Shown here: one piece after another, positions 1-8,220 of the stretch
Layout: every line of letters starts with the position of its first letter
Numbering within the stretch: position 1 is the first letter of the stretch
NCBI GenBank assembly: GCA_016711875.1
Contig: JADJSD010000007.1
Coordinates: forward strand, 1-16,912
Source: Betaproteobacteria bacterium
GTDB taxonomy: Bacteria; Pseudomonadota; Gammaproteobacteria; Burkholderiales; Usitatibacteraceae
DNA: 16,912 bases
Direction: 5' to 3'
The notes under the pieces: model-generated
Database searches by the model: none
The model's input: only the letters and a program-made list of their open reading frames with translations
What the model was told of the DNA's origin: nothing
Program-made: the position numbers and the translations under genes

Positions 1-522
1 TTCGCCCGTGGTGCCGGGCGTCCAGAAAGCGTGTCGTGGGTCATACCTGCGGCGAATCGAGATCGGCGACGAGGAACGGGCCACGAAGGACGAGGCCGTG
101 CACTACCGAATTCTATGCCTGACGGAATACGCCAGTACACGTCGATCCAGGAGCGCAAGTCGGTCGTCACCTTCGCTCTCCGGCGGCCAGACGCTGTCGA
201 CGTTGCCAGCCATAAATGTCACCGGGCTCGCCTGGTCGGGCCGGGCAGGGGAAACGCGTGGACGTTCCTGTTCGACGGCGGTCGCAACTGGCGGTCGGCC
301 CGGCTGGAGGGCCCGGTGCTCTCCAAGTGCCTGACGCGGTTCTCCATCGACCGGACGTGGACGGCAGGCCCGCCGTCATCCAGTCCTCGCGATCGACGAC
401 ACGGGCTACGTCCAGCCTAAGATCAACCAGTTGCGCGCCGTCCGCGGGAACGCGCTCCATCTATCACAACAACGCCATCCAGTCCTGGAAGGTGTCCGAG
501 ACCGGCGAGGTGGGCAATGTCC
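1..522 (+). CDS. soxC: SoxC, sulfane dehydrogenase molybdenum subunit (C-terminal part, frameshifted)
   Basis: This is the C-terminal part of SoxC, the molybdopterin subunit of periplasmic sulfane (sulfur) dehydrogenase SoxCD. The enzyme removes electrons from the SoxY-bound sulfane sulfur. The 5' end lies outside the window. Recognisable pieces occur in changing frames: YLRRIEIGDEE and KDEAVHY near 45-110, QYTSIQE near 130-150, SGGQTLS near 180-200, VTGLAWSGR near 215-240, RLEGPVLSKCLTRFSID near 300-350, then AVIQS, DDTGYVQP and RGTRSIYHNNAIQSWKV up to about 500. These match the C-terminal dimerisation region of the sulfite-oxidase-like SoxC family. At least five one-base frame changes are needed. 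The stop is not clear because the frame runs into soxD; the family usually ends a few residues after ETGEVxNV, so the true end lies near 520-540. soxD follows with an overlap. Confidence 0.85.
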
Positions 523-1525
523 CAGGTCTTCTTCTGGCTGCGATGGCGATCGCCCTGGCGCTGCCGGTGGCGGCCCAGGCTCCTTTCCCCGGCATCGGCG
601 TGCCAAGACGCCGGCCGAGACCGCCGCCTGGGACATCGACGTAAGCCCCGACTTCGCTGGGCTCGCCCAAGGGCTCGGAAGCGTGGCCAAGGGGCGAGGT
701 GCTCGGGAGGCGAAGTGCACCGCCTGCCACGGCACGTTCGGCGAGTCGAACGAGGTCTTCGCGCCGCTCGTCGGCGGCGCACGATCAGGCGGACATCGAG
801 GCCGGTCGCGTGAAGACCCTCGTGACGGGCGACGTTTCCCGCACGACCTTCATGAAGGTCGCGACGATCTCGACGCTGCGGGACTGGACCAATCGCGCCA
901 TGCCCTGGAATGCGCCCAAAGTCGCTTTCGACGGACGAGGTCCACTTTCGGTGCTCGTACTTGCTGAACCTCGCCGAGATCGTGCCGGCCGATTTCGTCC
1001 TGTCGAACGAGACGATCGCCGGGGTGCAGAAGCGCATGCCCAACCGGAACGGCATGCAGCGCGAGCATGGCCCGTGGGACGTGAAGGAGAAAGCCCGACG
1101 TGCGCAACGGGCCTGCAGCCAAGGACTGCCCGGTGTCGGCCTCCGTGGCCTCGGTGCCGCCCGAGCACGCCAAGGGCGCCCACGGCAACCTCAAGGAACA
1201 GAACCGGCCGGTGGGCCCGGCACGCGGCATCGACACCCTCCGACGGGAAGGCAGCGCCGGCGGCGGCAGCGCGGTGAGCCCCTCGCTCGCGCTGCGCGCA
1301 GTCCAAGGTTATGGCGTGCCACGCCGCCGACAAGCGCGTGGGGTCGGTCCGGGCTACCAGGAGATCGCCGCCAAGGACAAGGGCGAAGCGGGCGCCGAGT
1401 CGAAACTCGCGGCCAAGGTAAAGGCGGGGGCGTGGGCACTTGGGGCCGATTCCGATGCCGCCGCACCCGGCCGTCGGATGCGGACGCCGGCGCGTTGGTT
1501 CGTGGATCGTCTCGGGCGCCCGTAG
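517..1525 (+). CDS. soxD: SoxD, dihaem cytochrome c subunit of sulfane dehydrogenase (frameshifted)
   Basis: This is the c-type cytochrome partner of SoxC and accepts its electrons in the periplasm. The ATG at 517 has GAGGTG four bases upstream, and a signal peptide follows (AMAIALALPVAAQ). Pieces in order: PGIG...ETAAWDIDVSPDF, then the first haem site KCTACHGTFGES (near 713-750) with EVFAPLVGG, then VKTLVTGDVSRTTFMKVATISTL and TNRAMPWNAPKSLSTDEV, LLNLAEIVPADFVLSNETI, and a C-terminal cytochrome domain with ACHAADKR, GPGYQEIAAKDKGEAGAES, KLAAKVKAG, GPIPMPPHP and DADAGALVR. Corrected length is about 335 residues. Many one-base shifts are needed. The second haem motif reads KVMACH: only the second Cys and the His are visible where a full CxxCH is expected, and a few bases seem to be lost near 1308-1316. 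The exact stop is uncertain because of a shift near 1500; TAG at 1523 is the likely end. Confidence 0.87.
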
Positions 1526-1706
1526 GTTTCCGCCGCCCTACCCGTTTGGGAGTGCTACCCGATCCGGCTATAGACGCGCCGGAGCGTTGCGCCTGAGATT
1601 GCACGGGAGAAGGTAGAATTGCCAGGCCATGCATCGGCCACGGGCGGCGTTCGCCCAACAACGAGACCAGAAGCATGACAACCCAAGTCCGAACCGAAGG
1701 AGGGAA
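1526..1706. other. Intergenic spacer before soxYZ, possible promoter region
   Basis: No gene is seen in this 181-base gap between soxD and soxY. TAGAAT at 1614-1619 matches five of six bases of a -10 box, but no -35 box stands at a normal distance (TTGCGC at 1587 is 21 bases away). A short hairpin GGGCG-GCGTT-CGCCC lies at 1642-1656 without a T tract. The stretch could hold an internal promoter for soxYZ, but the indel-rich sequence makes this weak. Confidence 0.3.
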
Positions 1707-1709
1707 ATG

Positions 1710-2181
1710 ATGAACAGCAGACGCAGGCAGGTGCTCCAGGCACCGGTGGCATGGCTGTCATGGGGCTCGCGGTCGCCGCGGGCTCTTCGCCGGGCAGCGC
1801 CTGGGCGCAGGGCGCAGCCTGGAACAAGGCGGCCTTCGACACCAGGAACATGAACGACACGGTCAGGCCCTGGGCGGCGCGGGCGCCACGGAGAGCAAGG
1901 ACATCGTGATCAACTCCCCGGACATCGCGGAAAACGGCGCGGTCGTCCCCTTCACGATCTCGAGCAAGCCCCGAAGACGCAGCAGGTTGCGCTGCTCGTG
2001 GAGAAGAATCCCCAACATGCTCGTCGCCAGTTTCTCGATCCCCGGGCGGCACGGAGGGCGAGCGTCACGACGCGCGCCAAGATGGGCCAGACCTCGAACG
2101 TGGTCGCGCTCGTGAAGGCCGACGGCAAGTTCTACTACACGACCAAGGAAGCAAGGTCACCCTCGGGGCTGCGGCGGCTGA
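1710..2181 (+). CDS. soxY: SoxY, sulfur-carrier subunit of SoxYZ (frameshifted)
   Basis: SoxY carries the sulfur substrate covalently on a C-terminal cysteine while the other Sox enzymes work on it. A strong ribosome site, AAGGAGGG at 1697-1704, precedes two adjacent ATGs (1707 and 1710); 1710 gives the better spacing. The start MNSRRRQVLQ has a twin-arginine, so Tat export is likely. After frame correction the protein contains KDIVINSPDIAENGAVVPF, TQQVALLVEKNPNMLVASF, TRAKMGQTSNVVALVKADGK and FYYTTKE, all typical of SoxY. The end at 2157-2181 reads KVTLG and then, with one G restored in the G run at 2164-2167, the family's GGCGG tail directly before TGA. The carrier Cys is therefore present and one homopolymer base is missing. 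Corrected length is about 157 residues. soxZ begins 14 bases later. Confidence 0.92.
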
Positions 2182-2195
2182 CACCAGGAGAAACC

Positions 2196-2504
2196 ATGGC
2201 AGATCCGATGAAGATCCGGGCCGCGATGTCCGGCGACAAGGTGGAAGTGAAGGTCCTGATGAGCCACGAGATGGAGACGGGTCAACGCAAGGGATGCGAA
2301 GGGTGCGGCGATCCCGGCCCATTTCATCCAGAACGTCTCGGCCACGCACAACGGCAAGGTGGTGCTCGCGGCGAGTGGGGCCGGCGGTCTCGAAGAACCC
2401 GTTCCTCTCCTTCGTTCACGGGCGGCAAGCCTGGCGAGAAGGTGAGCGTCACCTGGGTCGACAACAAGGGCGACAAGCGCACGGACGAAGCAACCATTTC
2501 GTAG
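2196..2504 (+). CDS. soxZ: SoxZ, partner subunit of SoxYZ (frameshifted)
   Basis: SoxZ is the beta-sandwich partner of SoxY and forms the periplasmic SoxYZ sulfur-carrier heterodimer. The ATG at 2196 follows AGGAG at a good distance and is 14 bases past soxY. The sequence starts MADPMKIRAAMSGDKVEVKV, then LMSHEMETGQRK. The next stretch is out of frame but reads IPAHFIQNVSATHNGKVVLA in a neighbouring frame, with GPAVSKNPFLSF after it, and ends FTGGKPGEKVSVTWVDNKGD...TDEATIS. The corrected length of about 103 residues is normal for SoxZ, which has no signal peptide of its own and is exported with SoxY. At least two shifts lie between 2285 and 2420. Because of the shifts, the second half of soxY and soxZ read as one false fused frame from 1998. 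Confidence 0.92.
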   Translation: MADPMKIRAAMSGDKVEVKVLMSHEMETGQRKGCEGCGDPGPFHPERLGHAQRQGGARGEWGRRSRRTRSSPSFTGGKPGEKVSVTWVDNKGDKRTDEATIS

Positions 2505-2565
2505 GCACCGGCGGGCCAGGCCCGTCCCGCCGACCAAAATTCCAACAATCAGGGGAGGAAGTCCG

Positions 2566-3022
2566 ATGAAATGGTCCTGGGAAGGTGGCCTTGGCGTCAC
2601 TGCTCGCGCTTCGCGGGCGGCTGCGTCACGGCCAACGCTGACGAGGTCGAGGCGCCCAGGGCGCGGCGACCAGCAAGGTCGTCTATCACGTGAACGAAGG
2701 CATCGACAAGGCGGTACCGTCCCTTCGCAACATCCGCAACCACCTCGACGCGGAGCCCCAAGGCCAGATCGTGGTCGTGACGCACGGCCCCGGCATCGAC
2801 TTCCTCCTCGACGGCGCGAAGGACAAGAACGGCAATCCGTTCGACGTCACCGTCGACACGCTTCAAGCCCGGGGCGTCGAGTTCCGGGTCTGCAGCAACA
2901 CGCCTCGTCTCGCGAGGAATCGACCCGAGAAGGTCATCCCGCAGGCGACCATCGTCCCGTCGGGCGTGGCCGAGATCGGCCGTCTCCAGACGACCGAGGG
3001 CTTCGTCTACCTGAAGCCCTAG
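2566..3022 (+). CDS. DsrE-family protein in the Sox cluster, exported
   Basis: The protein belongs to the DsrE/DsrF-like (COG1416-type) group of small sulfur-relay-like proteins that often accompany sox genes; its exact reaction is not known. The ATG at 2566 follows GGGAGGAAG. The N-terminus, after two frame corrections, reads as a hydrophobic signal peptide with AGGC, a lipoprotein-box-like end, then VTANADEVEAP. The main part is clean from about 2690: HVNEGIDKAVPSLRNIRNHL, QIVVVTHGPGIDFLLDGAKD, FDVTVDTLQARGVEFRVCSN, a short shifted stretch, VIPQATIVPSGVAEIGRLQ and EGFVYLKP. The single Cys in FRVCSNT sits where DsrE-like proteins carry their sulfur-binding cysteine. Corrected length is about 152 residues. 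It lies between soxZ (61 bases) and soxA (45 bases), so it is probably cotranscribed. Family call is good; a role in sulfur binding or transfer is inference. Confidence 0.83.
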
Positions 3023-3067
3023 CCGGACTCGAGCGCACCACCCAAGAAAATGGATCGGAGGAGAAGC

Positions 3068-3885
3068 ATGAGGAAGACCTGGGAGAAAGCGGCTCGCGCC
3101 GCACTGGCTGCCGCGGCCCTGGCGGCCACCGGCGTCGGCGCGCAGCAAAGAGCGCCATCGAGGAGATCGAGCGTTACCGCGCCGCGCTCGGTGACGGCAA
3201 CCCCGCTGAGCTTTGGGAAGCCCGCGGCGATGCGATCTGGAAGGAAAAGCGCGGCCCGAAGAACGCGTCGCTCGAGCAATGCGATCTCGGGCTGGGGCCG
3301 GGCATCGTGCGCGGCGCCTATACCGTCCTGCCCAAGTACTTCGCCGATACGAACAAGGTCGAGGACCTCGAGTCCCGCCTCGTTCTCCTGCATGGTGATG
3401 CTGCAGGGCTTCACGCCCGAGCAGGCGAAGAAGGATCCGTACGGCGGTCCGGGCAAGAAGGTCGCCATGGACGCGCTCGTCGCGTTCGTCACCTCCGAAT
3501 CGCGCGGCCTGCCGATGAAGGTCGCCGGCACGCACCCGAAGGAGGTCGAGGCCTACGACCTCGGCAGGCAGATCTTCTTCCACCGCGGCGGCCCGTACGA
3601 TTTTCTTGCGCCACGTGCCACGGCGTGAACAACCAGCGCATCCGCCCGCAGGACCTGCCCAACCTCCTGAACCCGCGCGACGCGAAAAAGGCCTACACGA
3701 GCTGGCCGGCCTACCGGGTCGTCGCAGGGTGAGGTCCGCAGCTTCCAGTGGCGCCTTCTGGATTGCTTCCGGCAGCAGCGCTTTCCGGAACTCGAATTCC
3801 GTCGCCCGCGTCGATCGCGTTGACGATGTTCCTCGCCAAGAATTCGAACGGCGGCACGTTCGACGCGCCGGCCATCAAGCGCTGA
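3068..3885 (+). CDS. soxA: SoxA, L-cysteine S-thiosulfotransferase cytochrome subunit (frameshifted)
   Basis: SoxA with SoxX joins thiosulfate oxidatively to the carrier Cys of SoxY in the periplasm. The ATG at 3068 follows GGAGGAGAAG, and a signal peptide rich in Ala comes next (ARAALAAAALAATGVGA). Frame-corrected pieces are SAIEEIERYRAALGDGNPAEL, EARGDAIWKEKRGPKNASLE, QCDLGLGPGIVRGAYTVLPK, MVMLQGFTPEQAKKDPYGGP, DLGRQIFFHRGGPYDF, haem site SCATCHGVNNQRIRP (near residue 180), PAYRVSQGEVRSFQWRLLDC and FRQQRFPE, ending DAPAIKR at TGA 3883. The Cys in LLDCFRQQR (codon at 3764) fits the axial haem ligand and active-site cysteine. The N-terminal region has QCDLGLG instead of a second CxxCH, so this appears to be the monohaem SoxA type. 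Corrected length is about 272 residues. Confidence 0.9.
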
Positions 3886-3898
3886 CCGGGAGACGACC

Positions 3899-4575
3899 AT
3901 GAAGACGATCAAGATGCTCGCCATCCCCGCCGCGGTCCTCGCGCTGGCCGGTTGCGCCACCACCCCCGGCCCCGACGAACTGCGCACGAACGCCATCGCC
4001 ATGATGAAGGCGTCCTTCAGGAAAGGGGCAGGCCAAGCTCGACCGCATCGACCAGGACGACATGCAGCGCCTGTGCAGCGAATACGTCGCGGAAAAGGTC
4101 ATGCCCCGCGAGACGGCGCAGGCGCTCGAGAAGGCGCAGCAGGCGCTGATCAAGTACCCGGCCGACGGCAAGCTCCTGGGAGACTGGAAGCAGGGCGAGC
4201 GCATCGCCCAGTCCGGCGTGGGCAAGCAGTTCAGCGACGATCCCAAGGCGCCGGCGGGAGGCAACTGCTACGCCTGCCACCAGCTCACGAAGGGGAAGTC
4301 TCCACGGCACGATCGGACCGAGCCTCTACAACTTCGCGAAGCTGCGCGGGTACGGCGAGCAGATCCAGCGCTACGCCTACGGCAAGGTCTACAACTCGCA
4401 GGCCTTCTCGGCGTGCTCGAGCATGCCGCGATTCGGCCACGCGGGCATTCTCACCGAAGATCAACTGCGCCACGTCGTGGCGTTGCTCATGTCGCCGGAT
4501 TCCCCGGTCAACAAGTATTTCCACCCAGGGCGGGAGCTACCCCGCCCTTTACGCGAAGGAACATGCCATGACTAA
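3899..4575 (+). CDS. soxX: SoxX, long lipoprotein-like monohaem cytochrome subunit
   Basis: SoxX is the cytochrome partner of SoxA. It begins at ATG 3899, 13 bases after soxA. The signal sequence MKTIKMLAIPAAVLALAGC ends in a clear lipobox (LAGC), so membrane anchoring is likely. An N-terminal helical part (QDDMQRLCSEYVAEKVMPRE, AQALEKAQQALIKYPADGK) precedes the cytochrome domain: haem site GGNCYACHQLTKG near residue 122, then in another frame GTIGPSLYNFAKLRGYGEQI, YGKVYNSQAFSACSSMPRFG with the SMPRFG Met ligand, and LTEDQLRHVVALLMSPDSPV. This long form is usual where SoxA is monohaem. Frame breaks lie near 4022 and 4300. SoxX commonly ends near SPVNK, but here the frame runs on through a hairpin to TAA at 4573, so the true stop may be a lost one near 4515. 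Confidence 0.9.
4528..4547 (+). terminator. Hairpin at the end of soxX
   Basis: GGGCGGG (4528-4534) pairs perfectly with CCCGCCC (4541-4547) across a six-base loop and is followed by TTT. It sits where soxX should end and just before the next start codon at 4568. It could be a weak terminator or an RNA-stabilising hairpin that sets different levels of upstream and downstream messages. Confidence 0.55.
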
Positions 4576-5069
4576 TGCAATTGTCCGTCTCGCCGCCTCG
4601 GTCGCCCTTGCCGCATCGTTCAGCGCCCCGCAGCGGAGTCCGCTACCTTCTCGATCAAGGCCCTCACGCCGGAGTCAGCCATGAAGGCCGCCACCGCGGC
4701 GCTCGCGAAGTGCCGCGCCGACGGCTACCAGGTCGCCGTGGCGATCGTGGACCGCTCGGGACTCGTGCAGGCCGTGCTGCGCGATCGATTCGCCGGGGCG
4801 CATACGCCCGAAACGGCGACCAACAAGGCCTGGACAGCCGTTTCTTTCCGTACCCATACGTCGGATCTCGTGAAGCTGACCGCACCGGGGCAGGAAGCCG
4901 CGGGCATTCGCAACCTGCCGCGTGTCGTCGCGGTGGGGGCGGGGTCATGATCGAGGCGGGTGGTTCCATTCTCGCCGGCATCGGCGTATCGAGTGCGCCC
5001 GGCGGCGCCGCGGACGAGGTGTGCGCCAGGGCCGGCATCAAGGCCATCGCCGACTCCCTCGAATTCTAG
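4568..5069 (+). CDS. HbpS/GlcG-like (DUF336) haem-binding protein, exported
   Basis: The protein belongs to the GlcG/HbpS family (formerly DUF336), small alpha/beta proteins; some members bind haem in the cell envelope. The ATG at 4568 follows GAAGGA. The N-terminus TNAIVRLAASVALAASFSA is a signal peptide. The body reads FSIKALTPESAMKAATAALA, KCRADGYQVAVAIVDRSGLV, LRDRFAGAHTPETATNKAWT, then TSDLVKLTAPGQEAAGI, NLPRVVAVGGG and VMIEAGGSILAGIGVSxAPG with the closing DEVCARAGIKAIADSLEF. The AGAHTPETATNKAWTA and GGVMIEAGGxxxGGIGVSGAPG-type motifs are family hallmarks. Length is about 167 residues. One-base shifts lie near 4635 and 4945. It sits between soxX and soxB, 13 bases from the soxB start, so it is part of the operon. 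A role in haem handling for the Sox cytochromes, or in redox sensing, is inference. Confidence 0.85.
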
Positions 5070-5082
5070 GAACCCGACAGCC

Positions 5083-6786
5083 ATGGACCGCCGCGAATTC
5101 CTGAACGTCCTCGCCATCGCCGCCGCGGCGGGCCTGCCCATCGCTTCCCGCGACGCGCTTGCCGCGGGAGAAGGTTCGAAGCTCTACGACTTCCCCACGT
5201 TCGGCAATGTCAGCCTGCTGCACATGACGGACTGCCACGCGCAGCTCCTGCCGATCTATTTCCGCGAGCCCAACGTGAACCTCGGGATCGCGGGCCCTCC
5301 GGGAAAGCGCCCCACCTGGTGGGCGACCGGCTGCTCAGGCATACGGCGTCAAGGCCGGCAGTGCCGAGGCCCACGCGTTCAGCTACCTGGATTTCGACAA
5401 GGCGGCGAAGGCCTACGGCAAGGTGGGCGGGTTCGCCCACCTCGCCACGCTGGTGAAGAACCTCAAGGCGTCGAGGCCGGGGGCGCTCCTGCTCGACGGC
5501 GGCGACACCTGGCAGGGCTCCGCCACTGCGCTCTGGAGCAAGGGCCAGGACATGGTCGATGCGTGCCTGCAGCTCGGCGTCGACGTCATGACGGCCCATT
5601 GGGAATTCACGCTGGGCCAGGACCGGGTCAAGCAGATAGTCGAGAACGACTTCAAGGGCAAGGTGGATTTCGTCGCGCAGAACGTCGTCACGGCGGATTT
5701 CGGCGATGCCGTCTTCGCCGTACGTGATCCGGCCGATCAACGGGGTCCCGGTGGCCATCGTGGGCCAGGCCTTTCCGTACACGCCGATCGCCAATCCCCG
5801 GTACATGGTCGCGGACTGGACCTTCGGCATCCGCGAGGAAGAGCTGCAGAAGCAGGTGAACGAGGCCCGCGGCAAGGGGGCCCAGGTCGTCGTCCTGCTC
5901 TCGCACAACGGCATGGACGTCGACCTGAAGCTTGCATCCCGCGTCACCGGCATCGACGCCATCCTGGGCGGCCATACGCACGACGGCGTGCCGCAACCCG
6001 TGGAGGTAAGGAACGCGGCGGGCACCACGCTCGTCACCAACGCCGGCAGCAACGGCAAGTTCCTCGGCGTGCTCGATTTCGACGTGAAGGGCGGGCGCAT
6101 CTCGGGCTGGAAATACCGGTTGCTTCCCGTGTTCGCGAACCTCATCAAGCCGGATGCGACGATGGCCTCGCTCATCGCGAGGATCCGCGGGCCGCACGAG
6201 GCGAAGCTCGCGCAGAAGCTGGCCGTGACCGAGGGGCTGCTCTATCGCCGCGGCAATTTCAACGGCACGGTCGACCAGGTCATCCTCGACGCCCTCATGA
6301 AGGTGAAGGGAGCCGAGATGGCGTTCTCACCGGGCTTTCGCTGGGGCACGACCCTGCTGCCGGGCCAGCCGATCACGATGGATCACGTGATGGACTGGAC
6401 CGCGATTACCTATCCCTACACGACCGTGAACGAGTTCACGGGCGAGATGATCAAGACGATCCTCGAGGACGTCTGCGACAACCTCTTCAACCCGGACCCC
6501 TACTACCAGCAAGGTGGCGACATGGTGCGGGTGGGCGGACTCACCTACACCTGCACGCCGGGTGCCGGCATGGGCAGCCGGATTTCCGACATGCGGCTGG
6601 CCGGCAAGCCCATCGATGCCGGAAAGAAGTACAAGGTGGCCGGCTGGGCCCCGTCGCCGAGGGTGCGCAGGGCGAGCCCGTCTGGGACGTGGTAACGAAA
6701 TACCTGCGAGACGTGAAGACGGTGAAGCCGGTGAAGCTCAACCTGCCGAAGCTCGTCGGCATGGAAGGCAACGCGGAATCGCCTGA
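5083..6786 (+). CDS. soxB: SoxB, S-sulfosulfanyl-L-cysteine sulfohydrolase (frameshifted)
   Basis: SoxB is the dimanganese hydrolase that cleaves the terminal sulfonate of SoxY-bound thiosulfate as sulfate. The start MDRREFLNVLAIAAAAGL carries a twin-arginine motif, so Tat export is likely. Metallophosphoesterase motifs follow: HMTDCHAQLLP (residue ~46), LLLDGGDTWQGSATALW (~138), TAHWEFTLGQD (~168), VLLSHNGMDVD (~270) and LGGHTHDGVPQP (~295). The 5'-nucleotidase-like C-terminal domain includes RGNFNGTVDQVILDAL, FSPGFRWGTTLLPGQPITMD and ITYPYTTVNEFTGEMIKTIL. Expected length is about 567 residues. One C is missing near 5311 and one G near 5338; other shifts lie near 5710, 6650 and 6775. With one G restored at the last, the end reads GNAGIA then TGA at 6784, the usual SoxB tail. 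TGA overlaps the ATG of the next gene (TGATG), implying translational coupling. Confidence 0.95.
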
Positions 6787-7735
6787 TGCGCCCCGCGCTT
6801 CGTCTCGCCGCCGCCGCCTGGCCGCCGCGTCGGCTTTCGCATCGGCCCAGGAACTCAAGTCGAAGGTCGTTCCCGTCAAGGTCACGGACAGGGTCTGGTT
6901 CGTCCAGGGGCAGCCGGGCATGGCGAACGCCGCGAACGAGGGCTACAACTCGAACGCCGGCTTCGTCGTGACGGACGAGGGTGTCGTGGTCATCGACGCG
7001 CTCGGCTCGCCCGCATTGGGCGAAGCACTCCTGGCGGCGATCCGCAAGGTGACGCCCAAGCCGGTGAAGCGCGTCATCGTCACGCACTACCACGCCGACC
7101 ACTTCTACGGGCTCGCACCGTTCCGGAAGGCCGGCGCGGACATCTGGGCGCACGTCGGCGCACGCGAGTACTTCGTGAGCGGCGATGCCGAGCGGCGGCG
7201 GATCCAGCGGGCCCGGGACCTGTTCCCGTGGGTCACCGACACGACGCCGCTTCTCGAGGCCGACCGTTGGCTGGAAGGCGACGCGCGCTTCGTGCTGGGC
7301 GGAAAGCGATTCGAGATCCAGCATTTCGGCCCGGCCCATTCGCCCGAGGACCTTGTGATCGTGGTGCCGGACGAAGGAGTCGTCTTTTCCGGCGACATCC
7401 TCTTCACCGGGCGCATCCCCTTCGTGGGCGAGGCCGACAGCAAGGCGTGGCTAGTGCGAATCGAACGGCTGATCGCGCTGAAGCCCCGCCTGATGGTCAC
7501 GGGCCACGGCGAGGTCTCCAAGGACCCCTCGAAGGATCTCGTGCTCACGCGCGACTACCTCACGTTCCTGCGCCAGGCCATGGGCAAGGCGGTCGAGGAT
7601 TTCGTGCCTTTCGAGGAAGCCTACAAGCGCACCGACTGGAGCCGCTATTCCGCGCTGCCGGCCTTCGAAGCGGCCAATCGCGTGAACGCTTACGGAACGT
7701 ACCTGCTCATGGAAAAGGAATCCCTGGCCCGATGA
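6786..7735 (+). CDS. Metallo-beta-lactamase-fold hydrolase, SoxH-like, exported
   Basis: This is a zinc-dependent MBL-fold hydrolase of the group found beside sox genes (often labelled SoxH or quinoprotein-relay-type metallohydrolase); its substrate is unknown. It starts at ATG 6786 inside the soxB stop (TGATG). One shift near 6825 separates MRPALRLAAAA from the rest, and restoring it gives a signal peptide ending near ASAFASAQ. The mature part opens ELKSKVVPVKVTDRVWFVQG. Metal motifs are THYHADHFYGL (HxHxDH, residue ~99), GPAHSPEDLV (~180), FSGDILFTGRIPF (~200) and MVTGHGEVS (~238). The rest is in one clean frame to TGA 7733, which overlaps the next ATG (ATGA). Length is about 316 residues. 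Tight coupling to soxB and to the thioredoxin-like gene suggests a role in handling sulfur or thiol intermediates, which is inference. Confidence 0.88.
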
Positions 7736-8215
7736 AACGGCGCGATGCGATCCTGGCGATGGGTGCGCTCGCGGTGGGCCAGGCGGTGCGCGCCGCCCCG
7801 CCGCAGATCGCGCTGCCGCTCGCCCGCGACTTCGGCGAAGACGGACGTCGCGCCCGCCAGGCCCGGATTCCGATCGTCGTCCTCTACAGCCTGCCGGGCT
7901 GCCCGTATTGCGAGGGAGATCCGCCGGTCCCATCTGGCACCGATGCTGCGTGACCCCGGGGCGGCGGCGAAGCTCATCATCCGGCAAGTGGACGTGAACG
8001 GTGGCCAGGCGTTGGTGGGCTTTTCGGGCGAGGCGACGACCCACGCCCGGCACGCCGGCGAGAGGGGCGTGAAGATGGCGCCCGTCGTGCATTTCCTCTC
8101 GCCCTCCGGCGAACCCACCGCGCCGCCGCTCGTCGGCATGCTGTTGCCGGATTTCTATTCGGCCTATCTCGAAGCCTCGCTCGAAGCGGCGTCGGCAGTG
8201 GCCCGGACGGGCTGA
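7732..8215 (+). CDS. SoxW-like periplasmic thioredoxin-fold protein
   Basis: This small exported thioredoxin-like protein starts at ATG 7732 within the stop of the preceding gene (ATGA overlap). The start MKRRDAILAMGALAVGQAVR is a signal peptide, with a double Arg that may allow Tat export. The redox site VLYSLPGCPYCE (CPYC, near residue 60) is followed by a one-base shift near 7915, then EIRRSHLAPMLRDPGAAAKL, IIRQVDVNG, FSGEATTHARHAGERGVKMA and PVVHFLSPSGEPTAPPLVGM. The VKMAPVVHFLSPSG stretch is the thioredoxin cis-proline region (MAPVVHF). Corrected length is about 160 residues. SoxW-type thioredoxins are commonly encoded in sox clusters and are thought to keep SoxYZ or other cysteines reduced. 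Cluster position supports that, but it could also be a general thiol:disulfide carrier. It is the last + strand gene of the cluster. Confidence 0.8.
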
Positions 8216-8220
8216 CCGGG

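Noticed and set aside
423..1055. 210-codon minus-strand frame opposite soxC and soxD
   Set aside because: Arg-rich shadow; the plus strand carries clear SoxC and SoxD motifs.
1998..2504. Apparent SoxY-SoxZ fusion
   Set aside because: One G missing in the soxY GGCGG tail removes the stop; a ribosome site and ATG of soxZ stand at 2183-2198.
5423..7735. Apparent SoxB-metallo-beta-lactamase fusion of 770 residues
   Set aside because: The fusion arises from frame shifts. With single bases restored, soxB ends with its normal GNAGIA tail at 6786 and the hydrolase has its own ATG and signal peptide.
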